64,000 bases of DNA from HGM05190 sp964394205. GTDB lineage: Bacteria; Bacteroidota; Bacteroidia; Bacteroidales; Muribaculaceae. Each line of letters begins with the position of its first letter. The stretch's first letter is position 1. The notes under the pieces are model-generated. The model ran no database searches, was not told where the DNA came from, and saw nothing but the letters and a program-made list of their open reading frames with translations. This document shows positions 35,487 to 43,912 of the stretch, piece by piece. The translations under genes and the position numbers were made by a program. The stretch spans positions 14,228 to 78,227 of the forward strand of contig CAYMVS010000001.1 in assembly GCA_964394205.1 (NCBI GenBank). The letters run 5' to 3'.

Positions 35487-36575
35487 ATGAAATTTTACCA
35501 CTACATATTATTGGCTGCAATGCTGATTGTCGGAGGGTGCGCGTCATCTCCCGACGAGCCGGCAGTGCCCGCCGGTGATTGTGAGTTGGTGATTACAGTC
35601 AATGCCGCGACCGACCTGCAGAAGACCCCCTCGACAAGGGCCGACCTCACCTGGGGCGACCCTTACCCCGATGAGGAGGGGCTGGAGGCCGAGCGCGCCA
35701 TCAATCTTATTTCCCTTTATCTTGTGACCGACAACGGGGTGATACTGACCCTCTCGCCGACCGAGGCCAACGGGGCCGACGGTGTTTACCATTACAAAAC
35801 AAAAGTAAACCTGAACTCCTCTTTTGTTGAAAAAGACGACCTTGACCGCTTTATGCTGACCGGCAAGGTGGTTGCCCTGGCCAATCTGCCCAACCGCGCT
35901 TTCCCCGGCGACCCTTTCAATGTGTCACCCTTCTCGATCAATGCTATGAACGCCACCGGTTTTCTCCCGATGTGGGGCGTGCTGAGGTTTGACCGTATTT
36001 TACTCGAGCCCAACATGACAGTTGATGTTGGCGAGATTAAGATGCTGCGCTCGGTGCCCAAAATCACGGTTGAGATTCACCCCGACTTTAAAGAGAAATA
36101 TGAGATAACCTCGATTGCGGCCGATCAGACCGATTATTACACCCTTGGGCGCATAGAGCCTGCCGACGCCGAGTCGGCAACGGCCACCACGGCGCTGTCG
36201 ATCGAAGGCTGTTTCAATCCCGACCTAAGCGGCGACGAGGGGAGCACCCCGCTGTTTCACGGCTTGGAGAATGGAGCGACCGACAGGGTGTGGTGTTACA
36301 CGACCGAGCGCAACTGCCCGGCATCGTCGACCTCGGGCGGCCCGCTGTCGTTTACTGTAACATTGCGCTCACTCACCGACCCCGGCGAGCCTGATTTTTC
36401 AGGCAAAATTTACCTGTGTGATTATACAGACGGTAAGCCCGACTTTACCAAGACGTTCCCGAGGCTTGTGCGCAATCACGATTATGTTTTTCGCCTCTCG
36501 CTGACTCCGCTTGATTTCATCGTGGATGTCGAGCAATGGAAATTTGGAGGCAAAGTGCATCTTGAATTGGAATAA
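35487..36575 (+). CDS. Fimbrial minor subunit (fimbrillin-like lipoprotein)
   Basis: A 362-residue lipoprotein; lipobox VGGC (Cys18). The early region holds KTPSTRADLTWGDP, a possible Arg cleavage site for pilin maturation. The N-terminal domain has INLISLYLVTDNGVILTL, like Mfa-type subunits, and the end is PLDFIVDVEQWKFGGKVHL, similar to the VxxWxxxx ending of fimbrillins. It lies 39 nt after the anchor gene and 10 nt before the tip gene. By analogy to the Mfa operon of Porphyromonas it should be a minor or adaptor subunit. Family assignment is by pattern, not by a named motif. Confidence 0.7.
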   Translation: MKFYHYILLAAMLIVGGCASSPDEPAVPAGDCELVITVNAATDLQKTPSTRADLTWGDPYPDEEGLEAERAINLISLYLVTDNGVILTLSPTEANGADGVYHYKTKVNLNSSFVEKDDLDRFMLTGKVVALANLPNRAFPGDPFNVSPFSINAMNATGFLPMWGVLRFDRILLEPNMTVDVGEIKMLRSVPKITVEIHPDFKEKYEITSIAADQTDYYTLGRIEPADAESATATTALSIEGCFNPDLSGDEGSTPLFHGLENGATDRVWCYTTERNCPASSTSGGPLSFTVTLRSLTDPGEPDFSGKIYLCDYTDGKPDFTKTFPRLVRNHDYVFRLSLTPLDFIVDVEQWKFGGKVHLELE

Positions 36576-36585
36576 ATAGAGAAAC

Positions 36586-39500
36586 ATGACTTGTAAGAGA
36601 CTCATATATATATTAACCTTGGCAACGGCCACCGGCATGATGAGTGGCTGCAGCGACGACTTCATGGAGCCGACTGCAACGACCGGCAGCAGCAATGTGG
36701 TCGCTTTTGTCACCGGTGTCGGCTCTCCCCAGGTCGAGACACGCTCGGCGGGGACGCCCAAGCCTCTCTACGAGCCGCTTGAGTTGACCAATGCCAACGG
36801 TGACGAGACTTTATATCTGCACACCTACGACGCCGAGATGATCGGGTTTGACCCGGCGGCCAACGGTAGCGGCGCGGCAACACGCGGCGTGCAGGTGACA
36901 ACAGTCGGTATGCTTGAAGACTTTCACGGCAATTTCATGGTGAAAGCCGCGATGGCCGACAATATGGAGGAATATATCCCCTGGATAAAGTCAAAGCCAA
37001 TGTCAAAACATAGCGATATCTGGCTTCCCGACAAGACCCGTTACTGGCCCTCTCAGGATGAGCTGGCGTTTCATGCCTTTGCCCCGGCCTCCGAGCAGGA
37101 GTCGCTCAAGGGGCTGACGGCGTCGTCACCGCTTTTGCTCTCATTTGACTATGAAGCCAAAAAGGGCGCCGAGCCCGACGCCGACGCCGAGGCTCAGACC
37201 GACCTGCTCGTCGCCGCCTCCCAGTGCAACAAGGCCGGGAGCATCAATGGCCACGCGCCGATGAAGTTTCATCACGCGTTGTCGGCAATCAAGTTTGCCG
37301 TTCGCGATGTGATGAACGGCACTGTTGTCAATGTCAAGATAAAGGATATCTATGGCAAGGCCCACTGTGTCTATACGGCCGCTGCCGATGGCACCAACGG
37401 TCATTTTCAGTGGAGCGAACATGACGGCAAGACTACCTATTCACAGGATTTCAATTATGAACTGACCAACCGCGGGTATGTCGACGTGTCATCCGACGCC
37501 AACGACCTTGTGCTGACCAACGGGATGCCCACAAAGGTGTTTATGGTTGTACCCCAGGTTATACCCGACGGTGCCAGAATCGAGGTTACGATACACCGCA
37601 CAGGTATTGTTGACCAGGCCCACGCCGCCGGCATCAAGGATGAGATAACCGTCAGCGCCGACATCACTCAAAACGACATCAAGGAGTGGGAGGCCGGTCA
37701 TGAGTATATATACACCATCTCGACAAGCAAAGACAACTGGGTCTATGTGCTGGAGGCCTACGGCAACCACAACGGCAAGACTCCGGGCGGCTCACACTCG
37801 ATAGACGGGTCGCTCAACGGCAACTATATTTACGGCTATTCACCGGCCGAGGAGGTGCCCAACTCTAAACCTGTCCAATATTTCCACAAACTCTATGGCG
37901 ACAACGGGTATGTCAAGGTGTTGAGCTATCGTTTCAGGGCTAACGACTATTACCAGACCGAGCCGGTCAAATGGACAGCAACCAACACCGGTTCAAAAGG
38001 GTATAGCATAAAGGGTGAATTTCCCGGAACTTTGCAAAGCGATAGGTACACCCTTACAGGCGACCAGTGGATTTTGAGTGAAAAATCTCTTGGTGGCGAC
38101 GGTGGTACAGAATATGAGGTCAAAAAATTTCAGTTTGAGAGTCACCACGTCAAGACCACTTGGCCCGGAGATGACTGGATGCAGGAACAATCTTCGTTTA
38201 AAATTGAGGGCAAAGAGACCAGCAAAGATAAACCGTGGGATTTGTCGACATGTAATCGGGCCAAGAAACCCTATCGCAACACGGCCAATTGTTATGTGAT
38301 TGACCGCGAGGGGTGGTACATGTTCCCTGTGGTGTATGGTAACGCCATCAAAGACGGCGAGACAAACACCAGTGCCTTTACCTATGAAGGCACCGGTGAT
38401 AGCAGTCATTTGAAAACACTTGTCGACCATCTTGATCAAAGCATCAAAGGCCCATGGATTTCATCATACCACACGCTTAAGGAGGCAAAACTGTTGTGGG
38501 CCGATGCCTTCAATATTATATCCGATGTCAAGCTGACAACAATTAACGATGAGCAGGTTATTGTCTTCCATGCCAATAAGCAAAATCTACAGCAGGGCAA
38601 TGTTGTTATTGGTCTGTATGACAATAAGGACAGAATAACCTGGAGCTGGCACATCTGGATCAATGAGCATTGGCTTGACGAAAAAACGGGCCGTCCCCAT
38701 GTTTATAATCAGGAAGATGCCTCATTCGAGTTTAAACCATCTTCATGCGGATGGCGCAACCGCGGCGACGTGAAACTGACCACAAAACATGTAATGGATG
38801 GAACCACCGATTACAATTATTGGATAGCGCCTTACAACGTTGGATGGTGTGACCCCAAAAGCGTGGACTACCTGCGCCGCGTCGGTACCATGACTGTCAC
38901 TCAAAGCGACACCGGCAAAACAGTCGAGTTACCCATGATTCAAGAGGGTGCCCGAATTGATTATCGTTATGGCAACAACACCTATTATCAGTGGGGACGA
39001 AAAGACCCGACCGTAGGTTTCATTGACCATGAGGATAAGGAGAAACCAACCTACGGCGACAACACATACGACCGTGGAAATCAAGGGCAAACATTGGGTT
39101 ACGCGATTCAACACCCCAACGTGTTGTTCTGTATGTTGGCATCCGACCATTGGCTTGGTGGCAACAACTATAAAAACTTGTGGAACAATAGCACGGATAT
39201 AGACAAAATAACCAGTATTGGTAGTTTAACACCCAACGCAAGCCAGACAATAAGTCATAAGACTGTCTATGATCCATGTCCCCCCGGCTACAAAGTGCCA
39301 ACCGGAAAAGCCATGCAATTTATCGGGACTACACCTGCCGGAAGTTATACTGACAGCGGTAACCAACAATATATTGGTAACGAAGACAAAATTCATGAAT
39401 TCTTTAACGGAACTTTCACGCTTGATCCCAAAAATGTGACAGATGATGAGTTTTTGTTTAAAGCTTGTGCCGACGATAAGGAGAATCAGAAACCTGAGAA

Positions 39501-39777
39501 TACTATATGGTTGACCAGTACCGGTCAACGTTGGTACACCAACACCCGCCCGACTTTGGCTATCGGTGGCGGTAATTTCAACTCTAATCTGGTTTATCTT
39601 TTCTCATGTGTTCCTCGTGGGACCAATGGTTTGAGCATCGCGTTGGGCTTTGACCGAAACTTTATTCCTCTTGGAAAACCTGACAAGGAAGAAAATAAGG
39701 AGCCGGGATTCTGTATAACCTCCTACTTTTTGGGACGTATGTCGCAGGCACGACCGGTGCGCCCCATACGCGAGTAG
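36586..39777 (+). CDS. Large fimbrial tip/adhesin protein (fimbrillin family)
   Basis: A 1063-residue lipoprotein; lipobox MSGC (Cys22) and an Arg-containing segment VETRSAGTP near residue 45 that may be a pilin cleavage site. Residues 30-380 form a fimbrillin-like part with WPSQDELAFHAFAP and MKFHHALSAIKFAV, which are typical. The C-terminal half carries VYDPCPPGYKVPTG (about 905-918) and ends in ARPVRPIRE, the conserved end of fimbrillin-family tip proteins. The long middle (400-850) is likely the ligand-binding part. Fourth in the operon. Ligand unknown. Codon use becomes AT-richer after about 38 kb, which may reflect exchange of the adhesive part. Confidence 0.78.
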   Translation: MTCKRLIYILTLATATGMMSGCSDDFMEPTATTGSSNVVAFVTGVGSPQVETRSAGTPKPLYEPLELTNANGDETLYLHTYDAEMIGFDPAANGSGAATRGVQVTTVGMLEDFHGNFMVKAAMADNMEEYIPWIKSKPMSKHSDIWLPDKTRYWPSQDELAFHAFAPASEQESLKGLTASSPLLLSFDYEAKKGAEPDADAEAQTDLLVAASQCNKAGSINGHAPMKFHHALSAIKFAVRDVMNGTVVNVKIKDIYGKAHCVYTAAADGTNGHFQWSEHDGKTTYSQDFNYELTNRGYVDVSSDANDLVLTNGMPTKVFMVVPQVIPDGARIEVTIHRTGIVDQAHAAGIKDEITVSADITQNDIKEWEAGHEYIYTISTSKDNWVYVLEAYGNHNGKTPGGSHSIDGSLNGNYIYGYSPAEEVPNSKPVQYFHKLYGDNGYVKVLSYRFRANDYYQTEPVKWTATNTGSKGYSIKGEFPGTLQSDRYTLTGDQWILSEKSLGGDGGTEYEVKKFQFESHHVKTTWPGDDWMQEQSSFKIEGKETSKDKPWDLSTCNRAKKPYRNTANCYVIDREGWYMFPVVYGNAIKDGETNTSAFTYEGTGDSSHLKTLVDHLDQSIKGPWISSYHTLKEAKLLWADAFNIISDVKLTTINDEQVIVFHANKQNLQQGNVVIGLYDNKDRITWSWHIWINEHWLDEKTGRPHVYNQEDASFEFKPSSCGWRNRGDVKLTTKHVMDGTTDYNYWIAPYNVGWCDPKSVDYLRRVGTMTVTQSDTGKTVELPMIQEGARIDYRYGNNTYYQWGRKDPTVGFIDHEDKEKPTYGDNTYDRGNQGQTLGYAIQHPNVLFCMLASDHWLGGNNYKNLWNNSTDIDKITSIGSLTPNASQTISHKTVYDPCPPGYKVPTGKAMQFIGTTPAGSYTDSGNQQYIGNEDKIHEFFNGTFTLDPKNVTDDEFLFKACADDKENQKPENTIWLTSTGQRWYTNTRPTLAIGGGNFNSNLVYLFSCVPRGTNGLSIALGFDRNFIPLGKPDKEENKEPGFCITSYFLGRMSQARPVRPIRE

Positions 39778-39831
39778 AAAACTGAAATCTGAGTATATAA
39801 AGAATAAAAATAACCATCTCTCAAATAACAA

Positions 39832-40428
39832 ATGAGACTGAAAAAGATAGTAATAGCATGGGTGGCCGCGGTAGCCGCGATTGTCGTTCCGTCGCTTGAG
39901 TGTCACTCTCAGGTGGTTGGCTTGAAGACCAATCTGGTCAACGACGGCTTTCTCAGCCCTAACCTCGCCCTCGAGGTGGGGATTGCCAAACGGTGGACTG
40001 TCGAGCTGCTTGGCGAGATGAACTTGTGGAAAATCAAGGATCACAGCATGAAGCATCTCTATGTTCAGCCCGAGGTGCGCTACTGGCTTTGTCAACGCTT
40101 TGCGGGCCATTTCTTTGGTGTTCACGGTCTTGCCGGGACTTACAACTATGGCAACCTCGACATCGACATGAAGTTTTTGGGCACTGATTTCAGGAAACTC
40201 AAAGACTCCCGTTATCAGGGATGGGCAGCCGGCGCCGGCATTGCCTATGGATATGCCTGGCCTGTTCACAAGCACTGGAACATCGAGGGTGAGATTGGAA
40301 TCGGCTGGATCTACACCCGCTATGACCGCTATCCCTGTGAGGTGTGTGGCACAAAAATCGAGGACAACAAGCCTCACAACTATTTTGGCCCGACAAAACT
40401 TGCTATTAACGTTGTTTACCTTTTTTAA
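39832..40428 (+). CDS. DUF3575 outer-membrane protein
   Basis: A 198-residue exported protein; signal peptide to about residue 25 (SLECHSQ). DUF3575 starts with VGLKTNLVNDGFLSPNLALEVG and continues with alternating strands to KLAINVVYLF, which suits a small eight-stranded barrel. Four Cys-free strands and one CEVCG motif (Cys168/Cys171 approx.) near the end are notable. DUF3575 genes recur in Bacteroidales fimbrial loci, usually next to DUF3868. Likely role: assembly or anchoring of the fimbria at the outer membrane; not shown experimentally as far as I know. Confidence 0.8.
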   Translation: MRLKKIVIAWVAAVAAIVVPSLECHSQVVGLKTNLVNDGFLSPNLALEVGIAKRWTVELLGEMNLWKIKDHSMKHLYVQPEVRYWLCQRFAGHFFGVHGLAGTYNYGNLDIDMKFLGTDFRKLKDSRYQGWAAGAGIAYGYAWPVHKHWNIEGEIGIGWIYTRYDRYPCEVCGTKIEDNKPHNYFGPTKLAINVVYLF

Positions 40429-40440
40429 CCGGCAGTAAAG

Positions 40441-41901
40441 ATGAATCTCAAGAAATATTTGATGGTGGCCGTTGCCGTTGCAGCATCGATGCAAGGCTTT
40501 AATGCCGGGGCATGGACGAGCGAGAAATATCACATTGACCAGGCACAGGTGGCCCGCGAGCATGGCCTGATAAAGATTGACATGAAGGTTCGCCCGTCGC
40601 AGTATCGCATGAACTATAACAAGCAGCTCGAGATTGTGCCGGTGCTGAAGTCGCTGAGCAGCAATGACTCGATCTGTTTCCCCAAAATCATAGTTGCGGG
40701 CCGCAACTCCTACTACTACACCGAGCGCTCGGGCGACATTTTTCCCGCCACGCTGCTCAAGGCCGGCAGCGATGACTTCCTCTACAAGACATCGACCGAG
40801 TGGGCCGACTGGATGGAGTATAGCCGCCTTGACCTGCAGGCCCGCTCGACAGGCTGCTGTGGGGTGGTCGACAAGGTCAACGAGGACATGCCCGTGGCTC
40901 TGCTCGATTTCCGCCCGATGCCATTCCGCCCGCTCTATCACTTTGATGTGCCGGTGCCCGAGATACGCAAAGACCGCCGCATCGAGGGTAAGGCTTACGT
41001 TAACTTCCCGGTTAACCGCATCGAGATCTATCCCGACTATATGGTCAACCCTGTCGAGCTGCGCAAGATAACAAACTCGGTCGACTCGGTGCGCCTCAAC
41101 CCCGACGCCACGGTGAAATCGATCACGCTGACCGGTTTTGCCTCGCCCGAGGGTCCCTACAGCAACAACGTCCGATTGGCCAAAGGTCGAACGGAGGCTG
41201 TCAAAGAGTATGTTCGCGGTCAGTACACATTCCCGGCCGACGTGTTCCACACTAACTCGGTGCCTGAAGACTGGGAGGGTCTGAGAGACTCGATCGAGCA
41301 CTCGATACTCGGCGACAAGATGAAGCTGCTCGACTTTATCGACAATGGCAATGTGCCGATCGAGCGTCGCAACGACGAGTTCCGCCGCCGTTTCCCCCAG
41401 AGCTACAACTATCTGTTGAAATATGTCTATCCGTCGCTGCGTCACACCAACTATGCCATCGACTATGAGATCAAGGCTTACACCGACATCGACGAGATAC
41501 GCCGCGTGCTCCAGGAGCGCCCCGGCAACCTGAGCCTGAACGAGTTTTTCATCGCCGCAAACTCTTATCCGGCCGGGTCGCCTGAGTTTGACCATGTGTT
41601 TGACACCGCCGTGCTCTATTATCCCAACGACCCGGTTGCCAACCTCAACGCGGCCAACTCGGCCATGAACCAGGGGGACTACAAGCGTGCCCGCATGCTG
41701 CTTGGCCGCATCAGCGAGAACCCCTCGTCAATCTATGCCACAGCTGTGCTCGATGCCCTTGAGGGTAACTATGATGCGGCCGAGGCCGGCTTTAAACGCG
41801 CCCAAGAGGCCGGTGTCACCGAGGCTGAGCAAGCTTTGGCTGAAATCAAGCGTGTCAAGGAGCGTCAGCTCAACATCACATACATTCCCGAGAAAAAATA
41901 A
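40441..41901 (+). CDS. DUF3868/OmpA-like fimbrial-locus protein
   Basis: A 486-residue exported protein with signal peptide 1-24. Residues 30-130 fit DUF3868 (AREHGLIKIDMKVRPSQYRM). Around 215-260 an OmpA-like segment TLTGFASPEGPYSNNVRLAK occurs, a peptidoglycan-binding type motif, and the last 120 residues look like TPR helices (PVANLNAANSAMNQGDYKRA). The order suggests a periplasmic or outer-membrane protein tying the pilus base to the cell wall. It is 12 nt behind DUF3575 and 6 nt before the thioredoxin-like gene. Confidence 0.78.
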   Translation: MNLKKYLMVAVAVAASMQGFNAGAWTSEKYHIDQAQVAREHGLIKIDMKVRPSQYRMNYNKQLEIVPVLKSLSSNDSICFPKIIVAGRNSYYYTERSGDIFPATLLKAGSDDFLYKTSTEWADWMEYSRLDLQARSTGCCGVVDKVNEDMPVALLDFRPMPFRPLYHFDVPVPEIRKDRRIEGKAYVNFPVNRIEIYPDYMVNPVELRKITNSVDSVRLNPDATVKSITLTGFASPEGPYSNNVRLAKGRTEAVKEYVRGQYTFPADVFHTNSVPEDWEGLRDSIEHSILGDKMKLLDFIDNGNVPIERRNDEFRRRFPQSYNYLLKYVYPSLRHTNYAIDYEIKAYTDIDEIRRVLQERPGNLSLNEFFIAANSYPAGSPEFDHVFDTAVLYYPNDPVANLNAANSAMNQGDYKRARMLLGRISENPSSIYATAVLDALEGNYDAAEAGFKRAQEAGVTEAEQALAEIKRVKERQLNITYIPEKK

Positions 41902-41907
41902 GGGGAT

Positions 41908-42402
41908 ATGAAAAGATGCCTCCACAGGGTGGGGATTGTGGCCATCGCGCTGCTGCTACTGACGGCATGTGTAGGCGATGATGAACCCCAAGGCGCCACC
42001 CTGAAGGCGGGCGATATGGTGCCGTCGCTGAGCGTGATGCTCAACGACGGCACCGTATTTGACAATTCATCAATGGCGGGGAAGACGGCGGTGATTGTGT
42101 TTTTCAACACCTCATGCAGCGACTGCCGGCGCGAGCTCCCGGCGGTACAGCGGTTCTGGGAGGAAAACGCCGACAATGACGACCTGGTGCTCGCGTGTAT
42201 CGCGCGCGAGGAGAGCGACGAGTCTATCAGCCAATATTGGAATGAACAGGGTTTTACGATGCCCTATTCAGCCCAGACCACGCGTCGGGTCTACAATCTA
42301 TTTGCCACAGTCGGTATTCCCCGCGTCTACGTCGCCGACCCCCGGGGCCTCATAATCCACTCCTACGGCCCCGACGACACCTTCCAATGGCCCGCCAGAT
42401 AG
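41908..42402 (+). CDS. Thioredoxin-like (TlpA/AhpC-type) lipoprotein
   Basis: A 164-residue lipoprotein; lipobox LTAC (Cys21). The thioredoxin fold has FFNTSCSDCRRELPAV with the redox pair Cys70/Cys73 (CSDC) and the cis-proline loop VGIPRVYVADPRG near 137-149. It lacks the extra helix of long TlpA proteins. Enzymes of this kind reduce or isomerise disulphides in the periplasm or outer leaflet. It is only 6 nt after the DUF3868 gene and before the operon's terminator, so it belongs to the fimbrial transcript, which is unusual for type V pilus loci. A client could be the CEVCG motif of the DUF3575 protein; this is inference. Confidence 0.8.
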   Translation: MKRCLHRVGIVAIALLLLTACVGDDEPQGATLKAGDMVPSLSVMLNDGTVFDNSSMAGKTAVIVFFNTSCSDCRRELPAVQRFWEENADNDDLVLACIAREESDESISQYWNEQGFTMPYSAQTTRRVYNLFATVGIPRVYVADPRGLIIHSYGPDDTFQWPAR

Positions 42403-42441
42403 CGCCCCCGGCACTGCCGCACCGATATATGTTGATACACA

Positions 42442-42492
42442 AATCGAGCAGGAGGTGAACACTCGTTGGATGTGTTCACCTCCTGCTCGATT
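42442..42492. terminator. Bidirectional hairpin between the fimbrial operon and DUF5723
   Basis: A perfect 21-bp stem (42442-42462 with 42472-42492) with 9-nt loop lies between two converging genes. T tracts are short on both sides, but the stem is strong enough to stop both transcripts. Confidence 0.8.
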
Positions 42493-42514
42493 ATGGTTCA
42501 GGTCGTTGCGGGGA

Positions 42515-43891
42515 TCAGAAGGGGACGTTGAGACCGAAGTTGACCTGCATGTTTGACGACAGTGGCACACCCTGCTTGGCGAGCTTGCCGGGGGTGTGGT
42601 CGGAGCCGATAAACATGTTGAAACCTTTCTTGAGGTGAACGTTTGCAATCCAACCAAAGCTCATACCGAATGTACCTACACCCATGTTTATACCGGCCGA
42701 GAAGACTTTGCAAGGGGCGATATTGGCGCTGAGGCGGAAGTCGGTGCAGGTAAAGTCGCCGGCAACGCGTGTTGAGTTCAAAAGGCCGAAAGTCAGCTGA
42801 CGGTAGTAGGGGAGTTCATACTCGACACCTATGTTGACTGTCGCGTGGAGGGCCTTTGTGCGACCGCCCTGATCGCCGGCATCATCGAGCTCATAAAGCG
42901 CCGAGAGGTCATCTTTAATCTTGTCCCACTCGTTGTCAAATGAGTTTGGCGCATTGTCGTCAACGTTGAATGTGTATTTATCGGTGTTGAATGTTTTCAG
43001 GCCGTTTGTGGTGGCGAGCATGTCGGTGTTCCACTTGATGAAACCGAGGTCGAGCACGGCGGCGCTGACCGTCAGTCCCTCGACTGGGGTCTTGTAGACG
43101 GCACCGAGGTCGAAGGCCATACCATATCCACCAACGCCGGCTCCATCGACATCAGCACCGCTCACATATCGGTGGCCGGTGTTTTCGTTGACATCAGTGT
43201 CGTAGGTCAGGCCTTTGACGTTTGCATGAATCTCGGCATTTGTCTGTACCTGCCAGTCGTCCTCGCCAAGAGTGAGGCGCGTGTCTTTCATAACGGCATC
43301 GGCCCAACCACCGCCAACCAGGAACTTGAAGGTGGCGCCGACACGCAGGTCGGGGGTTATGTTGCGTGAATGGCCCAAAGCGATCTGTGCATAGCCGTAG
43401 GCATTTGCGCTGAGGTTGCCGATGTTGTAGTCTTTGTTGGCCACGCCCTCTTTGAGAAGGCTGAACAGGGCACCGGGCAACATGACGTCGGCGCTGACGC
43501 GTGTGCCAATGTTGATGGTGTTGTAACCGCCCCAGGCTTTCCAACCACCAGAGAGGATATTTATTGTGTTGGTGGTGCCGATCTTGTTCTTGTCATGAAT
43601 GTTTGAGAGAACCTCCTGAACCGACACGTTGGGATTCATGAATGTGGATGTCTTGCCATTGACGTTGTACAACACGCTTGTCAGGTGCAGGTTGCCATGA
43701 ACGCCAATGTTGAGATTACCCAAGCCGGGGAAGGCGACAAAGCGCTGGTCGTTTGCCATGGCGGGGTTCATATGAAAGCGATAGAGATAATCGTCGACAA
43801 AGTAGCCCGACAGAGTGTTTTGGGCGGCTGCGCCCAGGGCTATAGTGGAAAATGCTGCCACGAGGGCTGTCTTTATGCTGAAGTTTTTCAT
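42515..43891 (-). CDS. DUF5723 outer-membrane protein
   Basis: A 458-residue barrel-like protein, signal peptide 1-23 (GAAAQ). The first mature part NTLSGYFVDDYLYRFHMNPA and NDQRFVAFPGLGNLNIGVHG are hallmarks of DUF5723. Many Gly/aromatic strands follow, with an end NMQVNFGLNVPF that suits a barrel-closing strand. The family is common in Bacteroidales and of unknown function. It is the second gene after the 579-residue lipoprotein (21 nt gap), and both share one promoter, so a lipoprotein/barrel pair is likely. Confidence 0.8.
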   Translation of the reverse strand: MKNFSIKTALVAAFSTIALGAAAQNTLSGYFVDDYLYRFHMNPAMANDQRFVAFPGLGNLNIGVHGNLHLTSVLYNVNGKTSTFMNPNVSVQEVLSNIHDKNKIGTTNTINILSGGWKAWGGYNTINIGTRVSADVMLPGALFSLLKEGVANKDYNIGNLSANAYGYAQIALGHSRNITPDLRVGATFKFLVGGGWADAVMKDTRLTLGEDDWQVQTNAEIHANVKGLTYDTDVNENTGHRYVSGADVDGAGVGGYGMAFDLGAVYKTPVEGLTVSAAVLDLGFIKWNTDMLATTNGLKTFNTDKYTFNVDDNAPNSFDNEWDKIKDDLSALYELDDAGDQGGRTKALHATVNIGVEYELPYYRQLTFGLLNSTRVAGDFTCTDFRLSANIAPCKVFSAGINMGVGTFGMSFGWIANVHLKKGFNMFIGSDHTPGKLAKQGVPLSSNMQVNFGLNVPF

Positions 43892-43912
43892 TGCTTACTA
43901 ATAATTGATTGG

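Noticed and set aside
39604..41595. 663-codon open frame on the minus strand
   Set aside because: It lies opposite the end of the tip gene, DUF3575 and DUF3868, all of which have recognised families, signals and tight spacing. Long antisense frames are common opposite GC-rich codons; no start region or family supports it.
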